Source: Dichotomocladium elegans
Taxonomy: Eukaryota; Mucoromycota; Mucoromycetes; Mucorales; Lichtheimiaceae
Direction: 5' to 3'
NCBI GenBank assembly: GCA_025716815.1
Contig: JAIXMN010000039.1
Coordinates: 62,001-126,000 of the forward strand
DNA: 64,000 nt
Position 1 is the first letter of the stretch. Every line of letters begins with the position of its first letter. Shown here piece by piece: positions 45,855 through 58,120 of this stretch. A program made the translations under genes and the position numbers. The notes beneath the pieces are model-generated. The model saw only the letters and a list, made by a program, of their open reading frames with translations, did no database searches and had not been told where the DNA came from.

Positions 45855-46268
45855 AAATACAATTTTCAGCCAAAAAGAGCTGGTCTTTAAATTTGTGTCC
45901 CCCCAAAAAATTTTCTTGCCGCATTGCAGTGACATTTTTTTCAAACTAATCTCCTTCATTTGTCAACCATTGCATGAAGCCGACTTATAAATTTGTGCAC
46001 ATTAACTGCTAGCAATTGTTGCATCAACGTTTTCCACATGCATTCAGCTAGATGCAAAAACATCTTCGTAATTATACTTTTAATTTCTTCTTCTCAGCAA
46101 AGATCTACGAAATTGTTAACAATGTGCTGCTAGGCAAAGCGAGGTACTATTCTTAATGCAATTGTCCTTTTTTTTGACTTCAACAATCGCGCCATCAGCT
46201 TTCCTCCATGCTATACTGCAAAAACGAATGGCAATCAGCATACCCTCTTGTCTGCTTTTTGGTGAGAA
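45855..46268. repeat. MULE-arm-like remnant
   Basis: Contains ccaaaaagagctggtcttta followed by a C-run and aaaaaattttcttg. These are motifs of the outer parts of the MULE 3 TIRs in the same order. It abuts the truncated gypsy integrase at about 46270, so it probably marks the element that cut it. Confidence 0.45.
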
Positions 46269-48911
46269 TTACACAAAGGTGATATGCGTCCCAGAAATAA
46301 GTGTGTGCGTTTCACGCCAGTCCTGCCGCCAGCGTGTTAAAAAAAACCTTTTGTGCTGAGGGCAAGAATGAAGCCAATCTTGGATGTCATGCTTCATATT
46401 CGGCCACCAGTAGCGTTTGGAGACCAGGTCGTAAACTGTAGCATTACCTGCATGCCCAAAACCGTCATGGTATGCCTTTACTGTATCGGCACGTCGGGCG
46501 AAGAGCACGTACCGCCGTTCTTGAATAGAATTGCCGACTTTGACAAGACGATACACTTCGTTATTACGACTAACAAATTGATCACGATGCTGTATTAAAA
46601 GATCTCAATAAGTATTGGGCCATTTGGACTCTAATGTGGTATAAAATCGTGGCCAGTCCGACTCTTGGATCGCCTTCATTGCATAAAGGTAGTCAGGTTC
46701 GAGTGAAGGTTCCTCTGAGACACAAGCAAAACCATCGCGACGGGACAAGAGATCAGGTATATGGTTTTCGCGGCCGGGTTTATAAAGGATCTCGGGATTA
46801 TAAAGCTCAAGTTCAGCCATCCATCGTGTTAACCGTGGAGTCGGCTTAATCTGGGTACGGAAATACCGCAGCGGGTGGTGGTCTGTATAGACCACATATG
46901 ATTGTCCTTCTATGAAACAACGCCAGGTGCGCAAAGCATAGAGAATTCCCAACAATTCTCGTTCTTGAGCTGGGTAGTTACGTTCAGCAGGAGAGAGCTT
47001 TTTGGACTCGAAAGCCACAGGGTGCATCAAACCATCTTCGCCTTTTTGCAGGAGGACAGCGCCAACGCCAAAATCAGAAGCATCTGTCTCAATCGTAAAA
47101 AGTTTAGAGCCATCTGGTGGGATTAGAATCGGCGCCTGGGACATTCGGAGTTTGATTTCATCAAATGCGGCCTGGCAACGGGGAGTCCATTCTATAGCTC
47201 TCTTTCTCGCACCAGTTCCTCTCGTCAAGTCGGTTAGTGGGGCAGCAATCGTAGAAAAGTCCTTAATGAAATGGCGGTAATGTGAGCCGAGTCCAACGAA
47301 TTGGCGTACCTCATGCACATTTGTTGGCTGTGGCCATTCTTGAATAGCTTTAACTTTTGACTCGGAAGGCCGTATACTGGCAGCTGAAACACGAAACCCT
47401 ATGAATTCGAGTTCTGTCTTGAAAAATTCGCACTTCATGGGGTTTGCAACAAGCTTAGCATCGCGGAGATGATTAAGCACCTGACGTACATGGCAATGGT
47501 GCTCGTCTTTACTCTGACTAAAAACCAAAATGTCATCAAGATACACTAGGCAGAACTTGTCGAGGCAATCGCGGAGTACTGAGTTCATGAGCCGTTGAAA
47601 CATAGGCGGGGCGTTTGTCAGGCCGAACGGTAGTACTAGCCACTCCCAACTGCCATAGCGTGTATTAAACGAGGTTTTTGGAATATCCTCTTCGCGAATG
47701 CGAACTTGATGGTACCCACTCTTAAGGTCAATACTGGAGAAGTATCGTGCACCACTGAGACGCTCGAGGCACTCATCAATCCGCGGCAATGGGTGTGAAT
47801 TGCGTTGGGTTACTTGATTAATAGCGCGGTAATCAATGCAGAGGCGCATAGTCCCGTCTTTCTTTTTTATGAATAGGACAGGGGCACCCCAAGGTGACGT
47901 GCTGGGTCGGATTAGACCAAGGTCAAGCAGTTCCTTAAGTTGCTTGTTTAACTCGTCGAGTTCCAGAGGGCTCATCTTATATGGATGACGGCTGATTGGC
48001 GAAGCATCGCCAGTGTCAATCACATGGGACACTCCGCGATCAGGCGGAAGCCCAGATAACCTGTCTCGAAAAACGTCTGGATACTCGTCACGAAGATCTT
48101 GCGGAACGCCTGTGCTGGTTGAACCATCGGAATGTACATGACAAAGGAACATATGGACGATTTTCTTTTTCTTTGCAAGGCGCTGTACTTGTTTGTGTGA
48201 TATCAGGTACGCCAGACTTGGGTCTAATCGATCGTATGTGGGGTGTAGCGTGAAGGTCTCGTTATTGGTATGGATATGCCATATATCGCTCTCCCAGTCG
48301 GGAATCGGATTGATTTGCTTGATCCAGTCGCGCCCAAGAATCAGGTCGAACTTAGTGTCAAGAATGAAGGCTAATGTTTGATGGACAAATCCAGCGGCAT
48401 TTACCGTCAACGTAGCGCATTTGTTGATGTTCAATTTATGACCACCGGCTGTTTCGACTTGTCGTTTTGAAATGGACTTTAAAGAGCTGCCGCGAGCTAT
48501 TGTCGAAGATACGTATGTTGCAGTTGCACCGCTATCGATCAATGCACGAATAGTTCGACCATTACATTCCATAATATACAGAGGCAAAGGGGTGTTTTTT
48601 ATTGTGTTCAGACATTCAATGTGTCTTACGTCAGCAGTTAGATCGATCGTTGGTGAATTGTTGAGATTTTGATCTGATTCGTTTCGTTCATCTGAAAGGT
48701 CGATTAGAGCGGCTTCTTTTGTTTCAACGTTCTTTAGAGGTGTGGATATGGCATGAAGGGATGGGTTCTGGCGCGAAGGGACTCCCTTCAGTCCTGACGC
48801 GCCTGTTCTTTTAAATTCACTTGATGACTCCATTGAGTAACTTTTTGCCGCTGTCCCGAAGCGTTCGGAGGAGCTAGACAATGACGAGCCAAGTGGTTGG
48901 CACCGCCACAA
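46269..48911 (-). pseudogene. Ty3/gypsy pol, truncated in integrase
   Basis: Domains in order from 48911: aspartic protease (IDSGATATYVSS), RT (SPWGAPVLFIKKKDGTMRLCIDYRAIN; YLDDILVF catalytic Asp pair), RNase H (FTIETDASDFGVGAVLLQ; YTDHHPLRYF) and the start of integrase with its HHCC zinc finger (YHDGFGHAGNATVYDLVSKRYWWPNM...C). TGA at 46605-46607 interrupts the frame between RNase H and integrase; a frame change follows near 46340 at a poly-T run. The sequence ends at 46269, so the integrase DDE core and 3' LTR are missing. The start overlaps gag by 124 bp in another frame, implying frameshift expression. Confidence 0.88.
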
Positions 48912-49750
48912 TTATAACAAAGCCTTGGTGCGCGTGGGCCATTGGGTACTTCCTGGGAATGTTGACGGTCACTTCTTCGGCGCCACCCACCATTCATGAC
49001 TCGATTGTTTGCGAAGTATGGTCCCCGGATAGCATCCAGTTCCATAGGTGTAGGACCTGTTTGCGGGACAAAATATGGTTGTTCCACCTCCTTCTGTGAG
49101 GTCTCAAAGGAGCGTACTCCTTGCGCTAGTTCTTGTGCAGCTTCAAACGCCTCGGCTGCGTTATACGCGTCTGCCAAAGTGCGTGGATCCTTCAGTAACA
49201 CTTGGAGTCGAGCGTTATATTCCAAGCCACTTATAAACTGGTGTTTTGCGTCCTCATCGTACATGTCAGGCAAGTCTAACATGATGTCTCGAAAAGCAGT
49301 TACATATTCACGAATCGACTGGTTTTGCCTCAAGCTTTGCAAACGGAAACGAGCGATCTGGGAGCCGTTCTTTGGCTTGAATTCATTCTTGAAGGCTATC
49401 TTGAACTGTGCCCATGTCTCCGGCTTGGCTGGACCGCCGTCCCTCGGGTCAATGCTTGTCTCAAGATGTCGCCACCATGTGGCTGCTCCCTCGCGTAGTA
49501 GAGTCGATACGAATTCGACTTTCTTGTTCTCTTTGACGTCTGGTTTGCAGCTCAAGTACTTCTCCACAGTGTGAAGCCAAGCTTCGACCTTGGATGTAGA
49601 ACGTTCGCTGGTGTAGACATCGGGTCTTGTGGGGTTCAGGTCGGTATGTGGAACTGCAGCTAATCGTAGCTGTCTGATCTCTTCTTGCTGCTGCTGCATT
49701 TGTTGCATCATTGCTTGCATGGCCGCAAGCATTTCGTTGGTTCCTACCAT
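48788..49750 (-). CDS. Ty3/gypsy gag with CCHC knuckle
   Basis: 320 residues with an N-terminal Gln-rich helix (MQQMQQQQEEIRQLRL), a retrotransposon capsid region (VEAWLHTVEKYLSCKP, ATWWRHLE, SIREYVTAFRDIMLDLPDMYDEDAKHQFISGL) and a C-terminal CCHC zinc knuckle (CYNCGGANHLARHC) for RNA binding. It starts 49 bp downstream of the proposed 5' LTR. The frame is intact, although pol is broken. Confidence 0.9.
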   Translation of the reverse strand: MVGTNEMLAAMQAMMQQMQQQQEEIRQLRLAAVPHTDLNPTRPDVYTSERSTSKVEAWLHTVEKYLSCKPDVKENKKVEFVSTLLREGAATWWRHLETSIDPRDGGPAKPETWAQFKIAFKNEFKPKNGSQIARFRLQSLRQNQSIREYVTAFRDIMLDLPDMYDEDAKHQFISGLEYNARLQVLLKDPRTLADAYNAAEAFEAAQELAQGVRSFETSQKEVEQPYFVPQTGPTPMELDAIRGPYFANNRVMNGGWRRRSDRQHSQEVPNGPRAPRLCYNCGGANHLARHCLAPPNASGQRQKVTQWSHQVNLKEQARQD

Positions 49751-49798
49751 TGTTCAAATATTTGCGGATCGTTCAAAGGAGGGGCATCAGCTACCAAA

Positions 49799-50074
49799 TG
49801 TCGCTCTCCTTTTTTGTATATAGGTTTTAAAGGCAATAAACAGGCTCACGAAGTAAACGCCTGAGGGGATCACGAAGTAGATGATAGACAAAAGGTCTAC
49901 TTTATTCCTATGCATATTATTACCTATTTATAATTTGTTTCTTTCTAGTTCCTTCCATTCTTTTGGATGTTTCAGGCATTCATGTCATCGAGATTGATTA
50001 TAAGCGCCCAAAGCAATAAAAGGAAATCTAGAATCGGGCCAAAATGATTGGCTATTGCCCAATGGGTCACGACA
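49799..50074 (-). repeat. Ty3/gypsy 5' LTR
   Basis: A 276 bp segment bounded by TGTCG and CGACA (TG...CA). On the minus strand it has a TATAAATA box near 49925 and a GAATAAAG poly(A)-like signal at about 49896-49909, in the right order. A primer-binding-like stretch beginning TGGTAGC lies immediately inside, at about 49783-49796. The partner 3' LTR is lost with the integrase end, so the boundaries cannot be verified by comparison. Confidence 0.6.
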
Positions 50075-50948
50075 GTAGTGTCGGCTATTTTTGGCGGATG
50101 AACCTTGGCCAGTGTCGTCTTTTTATCAAACTTGGATACCACTGAGAAGAGACGACGTCCACTGAGAGAATAACCACGAAGAGATAACCACAGAGAGATA
50201 GAACCACACAGATAGTCGTCTGGACAATATATGATGATGTTTTATTACGATAAATGTCCCATTATTTATACTGTATTGACTTGTAAGAAATGAGTACAAT
50301 GCTGTCAAGATTGCTACTGATGACTCATGTTTAGCAACCATTGTCATTCGGACTTTGTCTAAAAAGTGCTACGCTCCGCGGTAATGGTCATGTAGCCGGT
50401 GATTAAAATAATCGACTGGACTGTACTACGACACCAGTGTAGGGACGAGTTGAGTAGTGATGATTTTTATTATAGTTGGATCGAGGGTATTTATACTAGA
50501 TTCTAGAATGCATTGATGGGGATGTTGAGGTTAATCGTAATCGTTTGGAAATTAATATATGTAGCTGTAGCAATAATTGCCGTGGATTAATCAATGCACG
50601 GAAGTAATAAACGCAGTGAATCAATCAATGCACCATAAGTAATACATGCAGTCCAAATCGGGCGCTCTTGAATAATTCCCCTTTTTTTGGTTATGACAAT
50701 GAACCTTTCTGATTGGATGGCGTATTTGTATGCGACAGTAGTCGTGTCATGGTCTGCTACTGGTTACATGGTACAGTCAAATGTGTAACCTTTCTCGAAG
50801 GAGTACAATGCGTAGCCGTTTTGCTGAGCATTCACTATCTGCTGAGCATTCACTATTTGCTGAGCATTATTGCCAAGGCATGTAATGCGCAGCCATTTAA
50901 TAGTTTCCCTTGTCAAGATGCTTAGCTACCTAGAATTAACAATACATA
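50075..50948. other. AT-rich intergenic sequence, possible solo-LTR debris
   Basis: No supported gene. Short repeats of ACCACNGAGAGA-like sequence occur at 50136-50205, and a TTATTTATACTG promoter-like stretch near 50265 recalls LTR sequence. No boundary pair was found. Confidence 0.35.
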
Positions 50949-51973
50949 CAGGATTTTCAAGAAGAATTTTGCCTTAAGGATTAGTTGTTCGTCACCGTGT
51001 TTTTTAGTTGGCCATTGTTGAAAGGGAATTGGGCATAGAAGCTTTGGTTGTTGGCAACCTGCAGCGCCGAATTTGGCCGCCAGCGGCAGTTGAATTCGTA
51101 AAAAATGGACGAGGTTTTTCGTTTTTTTTTTTCTGTTCAATTCGTCTTCCCCAGCTTAGTTGTTCGCCATCATTTCGAAGGTCGATGCCACAGAGAGGTT
51201 GTTCGAAATTGAAATATTATTTTATCGCCAAGACAATTCGTTTTTATGGATTTGGTTGACAAAGATAATCGCGCAATTAGTGTAAGTGATTGGTTTCAGT
51301 AATCCCATTTGGTTACTGCAAAATCATTGTTGGAACGCACTTTTATTTTGCTCATATAGCATCACTACATTTTTCGCAATCTATCTTTGCACACATAACT
51401 CGCGCATTTGCATGATTAAGAGCAAAAACGGTGAACGCTGGGCAACGAGCAATTACTGAAATGCACCAGACTCGGCATCCGCTATTCTTTCCTTGTCATC
51501 CGTCGCCATTTCTGTGCAGCTAGACCGGAAAGATGTCTGTTGACCAGTCCATTGCAGTGTGAGCATAAAGGTGGGTGGACGACACCAATGGGAAGGCGAA
51601 CGAAGGGGCTGCTGGAAAGCTTTTCAAGCTTAAAATCAAACGGAGAGAGCGATAGAGTAGGAAAATAAAAAGGGCGCGCTGCAGTTGTCGAAATATCGAC
51701 GTGTCTTTCCTCCCCTTATACTTTTGAACATGTGCAAAAAAAGAGCCCATCTTACTCTTAATTAAACCCGAATTATTGCGAGGAGGAAAAGGAACAACGT
51801 CAACTTCTTCGAGCTCTCTCACATAAGACCCGTGCTGCCACTCTATTTGCAGGTTCTTTCGACACGTTTGTGCGTCTTTGTCTTTTACAATTAGAAGTCC
51901 TGATGTGGACAGGATATTTCCGTTGTCAGCAACAAACTCAAGCTGCGGCTAATGTCTGGCTCCAAATGTAAGG
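50949..51973 (+). repeat. Left TIR of Tc1-like element 1
   Basis: About 1025 bp matching the right TIR in inverted orientation, diverging just after CCAAATGTAAGG. A 100-codon open frame occurs identically in both TIRs but is best explained by the duplication itself. Confidence 0.92.
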
Positions 51974-52859
51974 ACAGTATTCCTGGTCAATGCGCTGATT
52001 GCGAGGAGGCCGAGCAAACACGATCAACTATTACTCTATAAAAATATTAGTTGCTATATCGTGATATTATGATCGTGCAACCGCCAATTTATGAGACTTT
52101 TAGACCATGGCAGACCTCACGAATATACGGGAAGCCATGCGAGACTCACGATGACATTAACGATGCAGATCCCGGAAAAGAAATGAATGCTACTGCTTTA
52201 AGCACACTCTTTTGTGTTCCGCTTAAGCTATTACTGCTTCTTTTACAAAATCCGCATAATCAGTGCTAAACTCAAAGCTCAGTCGAAGAATAGCTCCAGG
52301 AATAAGTAAAATAACTGATATCCTTGGTTGGCTCAGGCAGGAATCTACGGAAAGTAATATTTTTGATACAGCAAAGCATAATCCGCCTCAACGAAGGAAG
52401 TATAGTTATTACGTTACGTTTATTCAAAAGTCGGCTAATAAACTGGCGGCACGGATTTTGTTAGAGCAGTCTGTATGGATGGCAGAAGAAGCGGTAGTAA
52501 AAAGACAGCTCATCCTGCTATAGAACATTTGCGCTATGTGTCTAAAGGGAAAGAAAGAGCTACACATGAAGTAAGTTGAGAAGCCAGAGAAAAGGTTTCA
52601 GACAGTGAAGATGGTGGCTCATTTCTGCTGTCGAAACGGATCGCAGGAAAGCTCATGCTATAATAATAAGTATGTGACGAGCGATTATTGGAGCATAACA
52701 TCTTAGAGAATGATTAATCAGAACTGCTAGGCTGTTTCACCGTTGGTGGCAACGTTGTGATACAAGAGCTAGAACGGATACCCACTTAAGGCGCTTTCAT
52801 AATTCCTTGATCACCTCTTCTTCGCAAAGATTTATCCGTGTACCCTTGTTCCCTATAAG
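51974..52859. other. Upstream region of transposase gene in element 1
   Basis: No supported gene; small open frames at 52051 and 52263 match nothing I recognise. It presumably contains the promoter of the transposase gene. Confidence 0.4.
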
Positions 52860-54605
52860 ATGGCTTCCTCAAAATCCAATAAACTCTCGGCGCGCACTGT
52901 TGCCAAGGTCACGAAGCATCATTATCGACCAGTAGTCCCTTCACAGATGCGCTCGCAATTCGCGCACAGTTCCTCTCTTCTCCTGACACGACGGCTGACC
53001 AGATCTATGGCATCATTAGATCTTCGTGAAGACGATGGTATGCGCATACAGGATGCGGATTCTGATGAGTGGCCAGTGATCAGTATCCAAAATATACAAA
53101 ATACGGTTTTGCTGAAAAACTTATGTAGATGATTCTGCGGCCAAGCCAATGAGTGACGATGACGATTGCGAAGGTGATGAAGTGAACAGCAGACATGAAG
53201 AAGGCGACGAGGAAATCGATCTAGAAGATGAAATGGTGGATGGCACGAATGACTCGGCATTCACCAAATATCGCTTCCAGATCGACGAATCAGAGAGCGA
53301 TTACAAGAGTGACAGTAATAGTGACAGCGATGAGACCGAGATCAACTACAACCATGGCAGAGATGGCAGTTTGCTCGATATCCCCCAGTCTGTTCGCCAA
53401 AGGTCAGTCTTACAGTCCCTGTTGCGTGATGATAATTCTTCAGCGTCGCTTGTTGTTGAACAAGAAGTGATCGAGCAACCCAGCTTAAGATCGAGGCGCG
53501 TACACAGTACCAGCAACCATAAGAATGGACCGAATTTGACTGCTCATCAGATCAATAAGATCATTGAGCTTGTTAAACTATGTGGTGCAACGCATGCCGT
53601 TGCAGCAGCAACAGTTGGAACCTCGCGTCAGAATGTCGGTAATGTTATTCGACGATTTAATGAAAATGGTGGTGTTGTTCTACCTGGTCAGAAAGGCAGG
53701 ACAGCACCACGTAAAATTAGCCCGAGTGGTGACGCTTTCCTCCGCGAATTCATCACCAAGCATAATACTGCTACGTTAATGCAGATTCAGGAACACTACC
53801 TTAAAGAGATCGGTACCCTTATACCTATCTCAACTCTTCACCGGCACCTCTGTAACCAATGCAGACTAACTTTGAAGCGTGCCGGCAGATATCCGGAGCG
53901 CCGTGACGATAATGAAACCAGGGAGATGAGGCGTGATTGGGTGCTTAATTGGGTCGACAAAGGCATTCTTGACTACACGACAAACTGTGTTTTCATCGAT
54001 GAAGCATCATTTAATGCTAGTATGCGTAGAAATTATGCACGATCGGAAGTGGGGAAAGCAGCTCGTGTAGTCGTTCCAGTTCTTCGATCGCCCTCTATGA
54101 CATTACTGGCAGCTATCAGCGCAAAGGGCCTCGTTGAGGCAAGCATGAAGACTGCACCGAAGCTCGCTAGCACAACACCGTCTGGTTCAAAAGGCAAATC
54201 GGCAACGAAGAAGTCAAGAAGAGGAACAAATAGCCATGATTTTCTAGCTTTTTTGCATTTGGTCATGGACCGATTGGATGCTCAAAACCATCACGGAGCC
54301 TACCTTGTTTATGATAATGCCCCGATCCACACTCCTGCATTTATAACAGAAGCAGTTCAGGAACGCGGCTACCATGTGGTACTTTGCCTCGTTATTCGCC
54401 TTTCTTGAACCCGATTGAAGAGTTCTTTTCCAAGCTGAAGACACTGTGCCGCAGAGATCCTATTGACAAAGAGACTATGCTGATGGATATCACTTCCCGT
54501 GTTACCGAGTCCATGGCGCAGATCACTACAGCAAACTACGAAGCTTGGGTGCAACATTCAATTAGCTTTTTTGAAAAGTGCCGTCAGAAAGAGGCAATGT
54601 TATAA
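52860..54605 (+). pseudogene. Tc1/mariner-like DD34E transposase (element 1), one frameshift
   Basis: Exons 52860-53037 and 53129-54605 joined by a phase-1 GT-AG intron. A basic N-terminus is followed by an acidic region (MSDDDDCEGDEVN), a helix-turn-helix (HQINKIIELVKLCGATHAVAAATVG...QNVGNVIRRF) and a second winged-helix part. The DDE_3 core has VFIDEASFNASMRRNYA (first Asp), VYDNAPIH (second) and NPIEEFFSKLKTL (Glu). The frame slips near 54385 at the conserved YLPRYSPFLNP block; restoring one base would give about 551 residues. The C-terminus EAML parallels EDML in element 2. This copy is probably dead unless the slip is a sequencing error. Confidence 0.85.
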
Positions 54606-54768
54606 CGCCCAGAGTTTAATAGTTTCGTTATTATAAAAGGTTTTTGTATCGCTCCTACCGAAGTAAATATAGCAATCCGTGTCACTGGGACACGTCGGAA
54701 GCTGTTTAACTCGCCGTTCCTGGTCGTCGATGATCATTCTTTCTCTTTCGGTAAACTCTTACTTCACC

Positions 54769-56343
54769 ATGAACAACAACAACCAGCCCACCACTCCCAC
54801 TCCCGCCCGTCGACTGTCAACACGCGAATCCGATGCAGTGGATGCTTTGTCGATGCTCTTCACCAGAAGTGCGAGCTTCAAAGACACTGGTTCGTAATCT
54901 CAAGCATACATCCTAATATACGCCGAATACTTAACCTTGTTATATTTGACGTCGACGGCGAATAGACTCGGACTATACCGATCCTGGAGATGGTAAGAAC
55001 ACGTTTTCTCGCACATAATTGAACTAAAAGCAAAAGAGAATAGACGATGAGACTATGGAAGATTATCCAGGCACCTCGTTTTCAGTAACCAGCGCTGGCG
55101 CAATGGCAGAACAAGAGCATTGTATGTAGAAAGGATTGAATGAATTGCAGTTTACTTACTGGAATGTTAAAAAGCGGATCAAGTAATGACAGAAGTCGGA
55201 AGCCAGCAAGTTTCGTCCAATGTACCTCCACCAATTGCTCATGTCGCTGGTACTGGTGCTTCTAATGCTCGTACACAATCTCGCACGACCAAACCTGTCG
55301 CCAATTCTAGAGGCAAAGTGTACAAACGCGGTAAAAAGATAGGATATAAGGTGTGGAGCGAAGACCTCGTAAAGACCGCGATCGAAAACCATGTGATATA
55401 TGGTATGACGATGGCCGCCGCTGCCGATACCATCCATATGCCAATCTCAACATTTCAGGGGTACTATCGGCGCTTCAAAGCGTCGCAAGGAATTACTGTG
55501 ATGCCAAGACGACGAGGACCTGCGCGGGCGGATGAGTTTGACCATGTTCAGACCCGCTTTCTGCTGGATTTTGTCGATGATCATCCAGAATGCACTGTGG
55601 AGGACATCTTGGCGGCACAGGCCGACCAGCAGATTGAGGGGCGTTTCTCGAGCACAAGAGTGCACAAATGGCTTGCGAAGAATGCGCGCATTACCTTTCG
55701 CCGTGGTCATAGTTTTGCGGTAACTCCAAATGTTGACGAAAACAAGCACCTGGAGGGAATTTTCTTCCAGTTGTCGTCAAGGGAAAACTTCAAACCTGAT
55801 GACAACGTTATCTTTATTGGTGAAACCTACTTCGATGCTAACGTGCGCCGCCAATATCCCGCATTGTCCAAGCAGTCGCCATCCCGGACAAACGTCCAAT
55901 ATAAGCCTGTTCCTCTTGTTTGTGTTTTGGTCGCCTTTTCCTGCGCTGGAATAATCACCCACTCAATGAAGCACTACTCCGGGTTCACAAGCGCTGAAGA
56001 ACTTTCTGCTTTCGTCGATGACGTACTTGGCGAGTTAACCACGAGAGAGCAGAAGAGCTGGCATGTCGGCTTCGATTTCCTGCCGGAGCACGTTGCAGGA
56101 CCGGTTTTCGCAAAGATCAGGGAAGAAGGGTTTACCCCTTTTTCCTTTCCAAGTGCAGACGTGCCTTGGAATGCAGCCGAGTACTTGTTCCAAGATCTTC
56201 CCCATCTTTGCGACCGTAAGCGACTGGACGTGGGAAAAAGAGAGACTATGCCGAGTCGGATGGCCACAGCTTTGGCAAAAGTCACCGCAGAGAAGTGCGA
56301 AGGATATATTTTCCGTGCATTCCCAACTTTGCACGATGCATAA
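54769..56343 (+). CDS. Non-catalytic transposase paralogue (element 1)
   Basis: Predicted exons 54769-54889, 54966-54992, 55044-55121 and 55175-56343, all joined in phase 1, giving about 464 residues. A Ser/Thr-rich N-terminus and acidic micro-exon (DSDYTDPGD) precede an HTH (EDLVKTAIENHVIYGMTMAAAADTIHMPISTFQGYYRRF) and a DDE-like fold that aligns with the neighbouring transposase. FIGETYFDANVRRQY sits where FIDEASFN should be, so the first catalytic Asp is Gly. HVGFDFLPEH retains the second Asp, and PWNAAEYLF keeps Glu but loses NPIEEF. It is probably a DNA-binding partner or regulator that cannot catalyse transposition. Frame and splice sites are intact, suggesting selection. Confidence 0.7.
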
Positions 56344-57097
56344 TAAAACTACCTTCATATGTTTTGATTGCCACGATATTCGCTTTATATCCTTCGCCAC
56401 CGTGTTCTAGAATTATTTCAGAAAGGTTCCATATATATGATTTCTTTAGTGTTACAGTATGGAGAATGCTTACATCATGCACTAAATGTAAGGAATGCAA
56501 TGGTCTGCTTATGAATGTTAGCTTGCGCGATCGTTCATTTACTTGATAGAGTTGACAAAAGTTTACTTACCGTTTTTCAAGTTCTCATAGACAAGCTATA
56601 CAGAATGCTGTCCTCCGAGAAGCAGCTGACGAATTGCAGTTCAAAAGTGATCTTGTTTTCAACTAATTGTTCTAGCCTACCAGTAGTAATCGATTCTTGC
56701 CGTTATCGCAATTGAAGCACAGAAGAGAGCAGGAATGTTAAACTCCATATCAGCGTAATCAAAAGTAAAATAAAATAAAAAGGCTCAACAAACCCGCGAT
56801 CTCTCCTTTATTTGTGTCGTGAAGTAGAAGAGCAGTCGTAAATAATTTTTGCAGGCGCCTGGCTCTATGAAGCTCAACGATCATAGCTTTGTTAACGAAA
56901 TCTTTAGCTCTATGACATGCTGCTAGCCAATCAAACACCAGGTATATACCATCACAGATGCGTGGCAAGAGCGTAGGTTTCTTACAATGACTTCTCGTTA
57001 GTCCTTGCCTTTCACGAACACTTTCTTCCGCAGTTCTGCTTTTATAGTCTTACCCATATAGGCATAGCGCTATGTAAAGGACAATATCAAATGCTGG
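56344..57097. other. 3' region of element 1
   Basis: No supported gene between the paralogue stop and the right TIR. Confidence 0.4.
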
Positions 57098-58120
57098 CCT
57101 TACATTTGGAGCCAGACATTAGCCGCAGCTTGAGTTTGTTGCTGACAACGGAAATATCCTGTCCACATCAGGACTTCTAATTGTAAAAGACAAAGACGCA
57201 CAAACGTGTCGAAAGAACCTGCAAATAGAGTGGCAGCACGGGTCTTATGTGAGAGAGCTCGAAGAAGTTGACGTTGTTCCTTTTCCTCCTCGCAATAATT
57301 CGGGTTTAATTAAGAGTAAGATGGGCTCTTTTTTTGCACATGTTCAAAAGTATAAGGGGAGGAAAGACACGTCGATATTTCGACAACTGCAGCGCGCCCT
57401 TTTTATTTTCCTACTCTATCGCTCTCTCCGTTTGATTTTAAGCTTGAAAAGCTTTCCAGCAGCCCCTTCGTTCGCCTTCCCATTGGTGTCGTCCACCCAC
57501 CTTTATGCTCACACTGCAATGGACTGGTCAACAGACATCTTTCCGGTCTAGCTGCACAGAAATGGCGACGGATGACAAGGAAAGAATAGCGGATGCCGAG
57601 TCTGGTGCATTTCAGTAATTGCTCGTTGCCCAGCGTTCACCGTTTTTGCTCTTAATCATGCAAATGCGCGAGTTATGTGTGCAAAGATAGATTGCGAAAA
57701 ATGTAGTGATGCTATATGAGCAAAATAAAAGTGCGTTCCAACAATGATTTTGCAGTAACCAAATGGGATTACTGAAACCAATCACTTACACTAATTGCGC
57801 GATTATCTTTGTCAACCAAATCCATAAAAACGAATTGTCTTGGCGATAAAATAATATTTCAATTTCGAACAACCTCTCTGTGGCATCGACCTTCGAAATG
57901 ATGGCGAACAACTAAGCTGGGGAAGACGAATTGAACAGAAAAAAAAACGAAAAACCTCGTCCATTTTTTACGAATTCAACTGCCGCTGGCGGCCAAATTC
58001 GGCGCTGCAGGTTGCCAACAACCAAAGCTTCTATGCCCAATTCCCTTTCAACAATGGCCAACTAAAAAACACGGTGACGAACAACTAATCCTTAAGGCAA
58101 AATTCTTCTTGAAAATCCTG
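57098..58120 (-). repeat. Right TIR of Tc1-like element 1
   Basis: Inverted copy of 50949-51973, ending GAAAATCCTG at 58120 followed by the TA target duplication. Confidence 0.92.

Larger units (their letters stand above)
50949..58120 (+). mobile_element. 7.2 kb two-gene Tc1/mariner-like element (element 1)
   Basis: Ends CAGGATTTTCAAGAAG and GAAAATCCTG, flanked by TA (50947-50948, 58121-58122). TIRs are about 1025 bp (50949-51973) and 1023 bp (57098-58120) and look almost identical, implying recent insertion. The interior carries a DD34E transposase (52860-54605) and a paralogous non-catalytic protein (54769-56343), both on the + strand. Such size, TIR length and a second DDE-like gene are unusual for Tc1/mariner elements, which typically have one gene in 1-3 kb. 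Confidence 0.9.

Noticed and set aside
3136..46607. TGA reassigned to an amino acid, suggested by several in-frame TGA codons in element genes
   Set aside because: The expected residues differ (Arg, Trp, unknown), the same genes carry frameshifts, and intact genes here have no internal TGA. Decay explains it better.
51520..51822. A 100-codon open frame on the minus strand, repeated identically at 57249-57551 on the plus strand
   Set aside because: Both copies lie inside the long TIRs of element 1. Identity is explained by the TIR duplication, and no domain or family is recognisable.
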